Assembly (NCBI GenBank): GCA_038916785.1
Contig: JBCLBO010000001.1
Location: 70,092 to 134,091 of the forward strand
Origin: VFKU01 sp038916785
Lineage (GTDB): Bacteria; Hydrogenedentota; Hydrogenedentia; Hydrogenedentales; GCA-2746185
DNA: 64,000 bases
Direction of reading: 5' to 3'
Made by a program: the position numbers and the translations under genes
In this document: positions 61,569 to 64,000 of the stretch, piece by piece
Position numbering within the stretch: the first letter of the stretch is position 1
Layout of the letters: the number at the start of each line of letters is the position of its first letter
The notes under the pieces: generated by a model
Database searches by the model: none
Told to the model about the DNA's origin: nothing
Seen by the model: only the letters and a program-made list of their open reading frames with translations

Positions 61569-64000
61569 ATGCGATTGGACAAACTGACCATCAAAGCCCA
61601 GGAAGCCGTCTCCGAGGCGCTCGACGCTGCCTCGCAACGCGGCAATCCGGAGATTGCGCCGCTGCATCTGTTGCACGCGCTCGTCTCGCAGAAGCAGGGC
61701 GCGGTGGCGAGCATCCTGCAGCGCGTCGGCGTAGCGCCGGAACAGGTGCTGGCGCAAGTCGAGAAGAAAATCGAGGGTCTGCCACGCACCTCGGGCGCCG
61801 GCGCACAGCCCAGCATCGGCAGCGCCGGGCAGAAGGCATTCGACGAAGGCTGGAAGGTCGCACGTGGACTGAAGGACGAATACCTCAGCACCGAACACAT
61901 TTTTCTCGGCATCCTCGCGCTCGCCGGCGATCCCGCGGGGCAGATTCTCTCGCAGGCCGGCGTCACCAAGGACGCCGTGCTCGCGGCGCTACGCGACGTG
62001 CGCGGCAGCCAGCGCGTCACCGATCCGAACGCCGAAGCACAATACGACGCCCTCACGAAATACACGCGCGATCTCACGCAACTTGCGCGCGCCGGAAAAC
62101 TCGATCCGGTCATCGGGCGCGACGAGGAAATCCGCCGTGTGATCCAAGTGCTTTCCCGCCGCAAGAAAAACAACCCCGTGCTCATCGGCGAACCCGGCGT
62201 CGGCAAGACGGCCATCGTCGAGGGCCTCGCGCAGCGCGTGGTGGCCGGAGACGTGCCGGACAACCTCAAAGACCGCCGCGTGGTGACGCTCGACATGGGC
62301 GCGCTCGTGGCCGGCGCGAAGTACCGCGGAGAATTCGAGGAACGTCTGAAGGCCGTTCTGCGCGAGATCGAAGAGGGCTCCGTTCCTGTCATCCTGTTTA
62401 TCGACGAGCTGCACACGATCGTCGGCGCGGGCGCGGCCGAAGGCGCGATGGACGCCTCCAACATGCTCAAACCCGCCCTCGCGCGCGGCGAACTACACTG
62501 CATTGGCGCGACCACGCTGAACGAATACAAAAAGCATATCGAGAAAGATGCCGCGCTGGAGCGGCGCTTCCAGCCGGTGATGGTGGGCGAGCCGAATGTC
62601 GAAGACACGATCGCCATACTGCGCGGCCTCAAAGAAAAATACGAGGTCCACCACGGCATTCGCATCGAAGATACCGCGCTGGTGGCTGCTGCCGTATTGA
62701 GCAACCGCTACATCGCCGACCGATTCCTACCCGACAAGGCAATCGACCTGATCGACGAGGCCTCTTCGCGCATTCGCATCGAGGCCGAAAGCATGCCCTA
62801 CGACATTGACGTGCTCGAACGCCGCCGCCGCCAGCTCGAAATCGAAGTGCTCGCGCTGAAGAAGGAAAAAGACAAGGCCAGCGTCGAGCGGCGCGAGACC
62901 ATCGAAAAAGAAATGGCGGAGTCGCAGGAGAAACTCAGCGGCTTGAAGTCTCAGTGGAAGGCCGAAAAAGAAGTCGTGGAGGCGATCCGCAAGATTAACG
63001 AGCAGATCGACGAAGCGAAACGCCAGGAAGAAATCGCCGAGCGCCAGGGCAATCTCGGCAAAGTGGCTGAGATCCGCTATGGCACCCTGGTCGGCCTGCA
63101 GAAAAAGGTTGAGGAGGAGCACAAGCGCCTCGTCGAGGTGCAGAAGAACGGCAGCTTTATCCGCGAGGCCGTGACCGACGAAGACATCGCCAAGATCGTC
63201 TCCAGTTGGACCGGCATTCCCGTCGACAAGATGATGGAAGGCGAAGCCGAACGGCTCATCAAGATGGAAGACGAACTGCGCAAGCGCGTCGTGGGTCAGG
63301 AAGAAGGCCTGCGCGTTGTGGCGGACGCCGTCCGCCGCGCGCGCGCAGGTTTGAAAGACCCTGACCAGCCGATTGGCTCGTTTATCTTTCTTGGTCCGAC
63401 CGGCGTCGGCAAGACGGAACTCGCGCGGGCGCTCGCGGAGTTGATGTTCGACGACGAGAAGGCGATGGTGCGCCTCGACATGAGCGAATACGGCGAGAAG
63501 CACACGGTCGCACGCCTGATCGGCGCGCCTCCGGGCTACGTGGGCTACGAGGAAGGCGGGCAGTTGACCGAGGTGGTCCGCCGCCGGCCCTACAGCGTGA
63601 TCCTGCTCGACGAGATCGAGAAGGCGCACCCGGACGTGTTCAACGTGCTCCTGCAATTGCTCGACGACGGACGCCTCACCGACGGCCAGGGCCGCACCGT
63701 CGACTTCCGGAACACCGTCGTCATTATGACCTCGAACATCGGCTCGGAAATTTTCCAACAGGGCGACATGGGCGAGGAATCGCGCGAATATGTCCTCGAT
63801 CGCCTGCGCAAGCACTTCCGGCCGGAGTTCCTGAACCGTGTCGACGAAGTGGTTGTGTTCCAGCCGCTCAAGCGGGAGCAGATCCGCAGCATCGTGGACA
63901 TCCAGGTGGCGCGCCTCGGCAAGCGCCTGGGTGACAAGCGCATCACGCTCAAGCTGACCGAAGCCGCCCGCGATCTGCTGGGCGAACTGGGTTACGACCC
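61569..64000 (+). CDS. clpB: ClpB disaggregase, 3' end off the window
   Basis: The frame is open from the ATG at 61569 (AGGAGAG upstream) to the edge: 810 residues and two extra bases. The N-domain is MRLDKLTIKAQEAVSEALDA. The first AAA+ domain has GEPGVGKTAIVEGLAQR and VILFIDELHTIVGAG. The long coiled-coil middle domain (about 400-530) is characteristic of ClpB and absent from ClpA. The second AAA+ domain has GPTGVGKTELARALAE, GAPPGYVGYEEGG and VILLDEIEKAHP. It rescues aggregated proteins with the DnaK system. Probably 50 to 60 residues are missing. Confidence 0.97.
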   Translation, partial: MRLDKLTIKAQEAVSEALDAASQRGNPEIAPLHLLHALVSQKQGAVASILQRVGVAPEQVLAQVEKKIEGLPRTSGAGAQPSIGSAGQKAFDEGWKVARGLKDEYLSTEHIFLGILALAGDPAGQILSQAGVTKDAVLAALRDVRGSQRVTDPNAEAQYDALTKYTRDLTQLARAGKLDPVIGRDEEIRRVIQVLSRRKKNNPVLIGEPGVGKTAIVEGLAQRVVAGDVPDNLKDRRVVTLDMGALVAGAKYRGEFEERLKAVLREIEEGSVPVILFIDELHTIVGAGAAEGAMDASNMLKPALARGELHCIGATTLNEYKKHIEKDAALERRFQPVMVGEPNVEDTIAILRGLKEKYEVHHGIRIEDTALVAAAVLSNRYIADRFLPDKAIDLIDEASSRIRIEAESMPYDIDVLERRRRQLEIEVLALKKEKDKASVERRETIEKEMAESQEKLSGLKSQWKAEKEVVEAIRKINEQIDEAKRQEEIAERQGNLGKVAEIRYGTLVGLQKKVEEEHKRLVEVQKNGSFIREAVTDEDIAKIVSSWTGIPVDKMMEGEAERLIKMEDELRKRVVGQEEGLRVVADAVRRARAGLKDPDQPIGSFIFLGPTGVGKTELARALAELMFDDEKAMVRLDMSEYGEKHTVARLIGAPPGYVGYEEGGQLTEVVRRRPYSVILLDEIEKAHPDVFNVLLQLLDDGRLTDGQGRTVDFRNTVVIMTSNIGSEIFQQGDMGEESREYVLDRLRKHFRPEFLNRVDEVVVFQPLKREQIRSIVDIQVARLGKRLGDKRITLKLTEAARDLLGELGYD

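Noticed and set aside
1..64000. Search for CRISPR arrays, tRNA, rRNA and common riboswitches
   Set aside because: No regularly spaced direct repeats, no tRNA-like cloverleaf with CCA end and no conserved riboswitch core was seen by eye; a covariance-model search would be needed to exclude small RNAs.

Overview
The window looks like chromosome from a high-GC, diderm (Gram-negative), probably uncultured bacterium. Evidence for two membranes: a Tad secretin, OmpA-type and other lipoproteins, and an RND efflux pump. FabI, HemE, GpsA, IlvE, ClpB and a CCA-adding enzyme are all encoded on this DNA, so it is chromosome and not plasmid or phage. The gene mix (complete Tad locus, sigma-54 promoters, fatty-acid activation genes, a Gfo/Idh dehydrogenase beside a glycosidase-like exoprotein, many shared intergenic hairpins) resembles PVC-like or candidate-phylum genomes such as Hydrogenedentota or Sumerlaeota. 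No rRNA is present, so this placement is a guess.

Layout. 1-2041: an AT-richer defence-like pair on the minus strand, a C5 cytosine methyltransferase overlapping (ATGA) an HD-domain protein that runs off the left edge. 2128-7559: metabolic genes (oxidoreductase, sugar ABC ATPase, epimerase, gpsA, thioesterase). 8009-13233: a TPR protein, acyl-CoA dehydrogenase and two acyl-CoA-synthetase-type enzymes in one tightly spaced run. 13381-27480: a sigma-54-type regulator, then a full tight-adherence (Tad/Flp) pilus operon from a degenerate GGDEF-like protein to a TadG-like protein with a strong terminator. Consensus sigma-54 promoters lie before both the regulator and the operon. 28099-29496: glycolate-oxidase-type FAD enzyme.

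29497-35170 is the accessory core. Five overlapping genes for small, related winged-helix-like proteins, one of them split, are followed by an HNH endonuclease. They sit behind a promoter with a perfect palindrome and almost no leader. Beyond them lie a frameshifted glyoxalase gene, two truncated copies of one cupin gene on either side of an AAA/DUF4143 ATPase, and about 800 bp packed with hairpin repeats.

35171-48706: cca and DUF2339 (minus strand), a small membrane protein, hemE, a cytochrome c fragment, a REP-associated transposase flanked by inverted REP hairpins, pilT, fabI, ilvE, a class II aldolase, a zinc-ribbon membrane protein, a lipoprotein and a polytopic membrane protein. 48756-64000: acyltransferase, a TetR-MFP-RND efflux operon with a TetR-like operator, nagB, a glycosidase-like exoprotein with a Gfo/Idh dehydrogenase, an RhlE-type helicase, and clpB (cut by the right edge) behind a consensus sigma-54 promoter.

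The best candidate for an undescribed system is the five-paralog plus HNH operon at 29814-32170. Second is the methyltransferase-HD pair. Third is the sigma-54 circuit, whose local activator has lost the canonical GAFTGA loop. No tRNA, rRNA or CRISPR array was seen.
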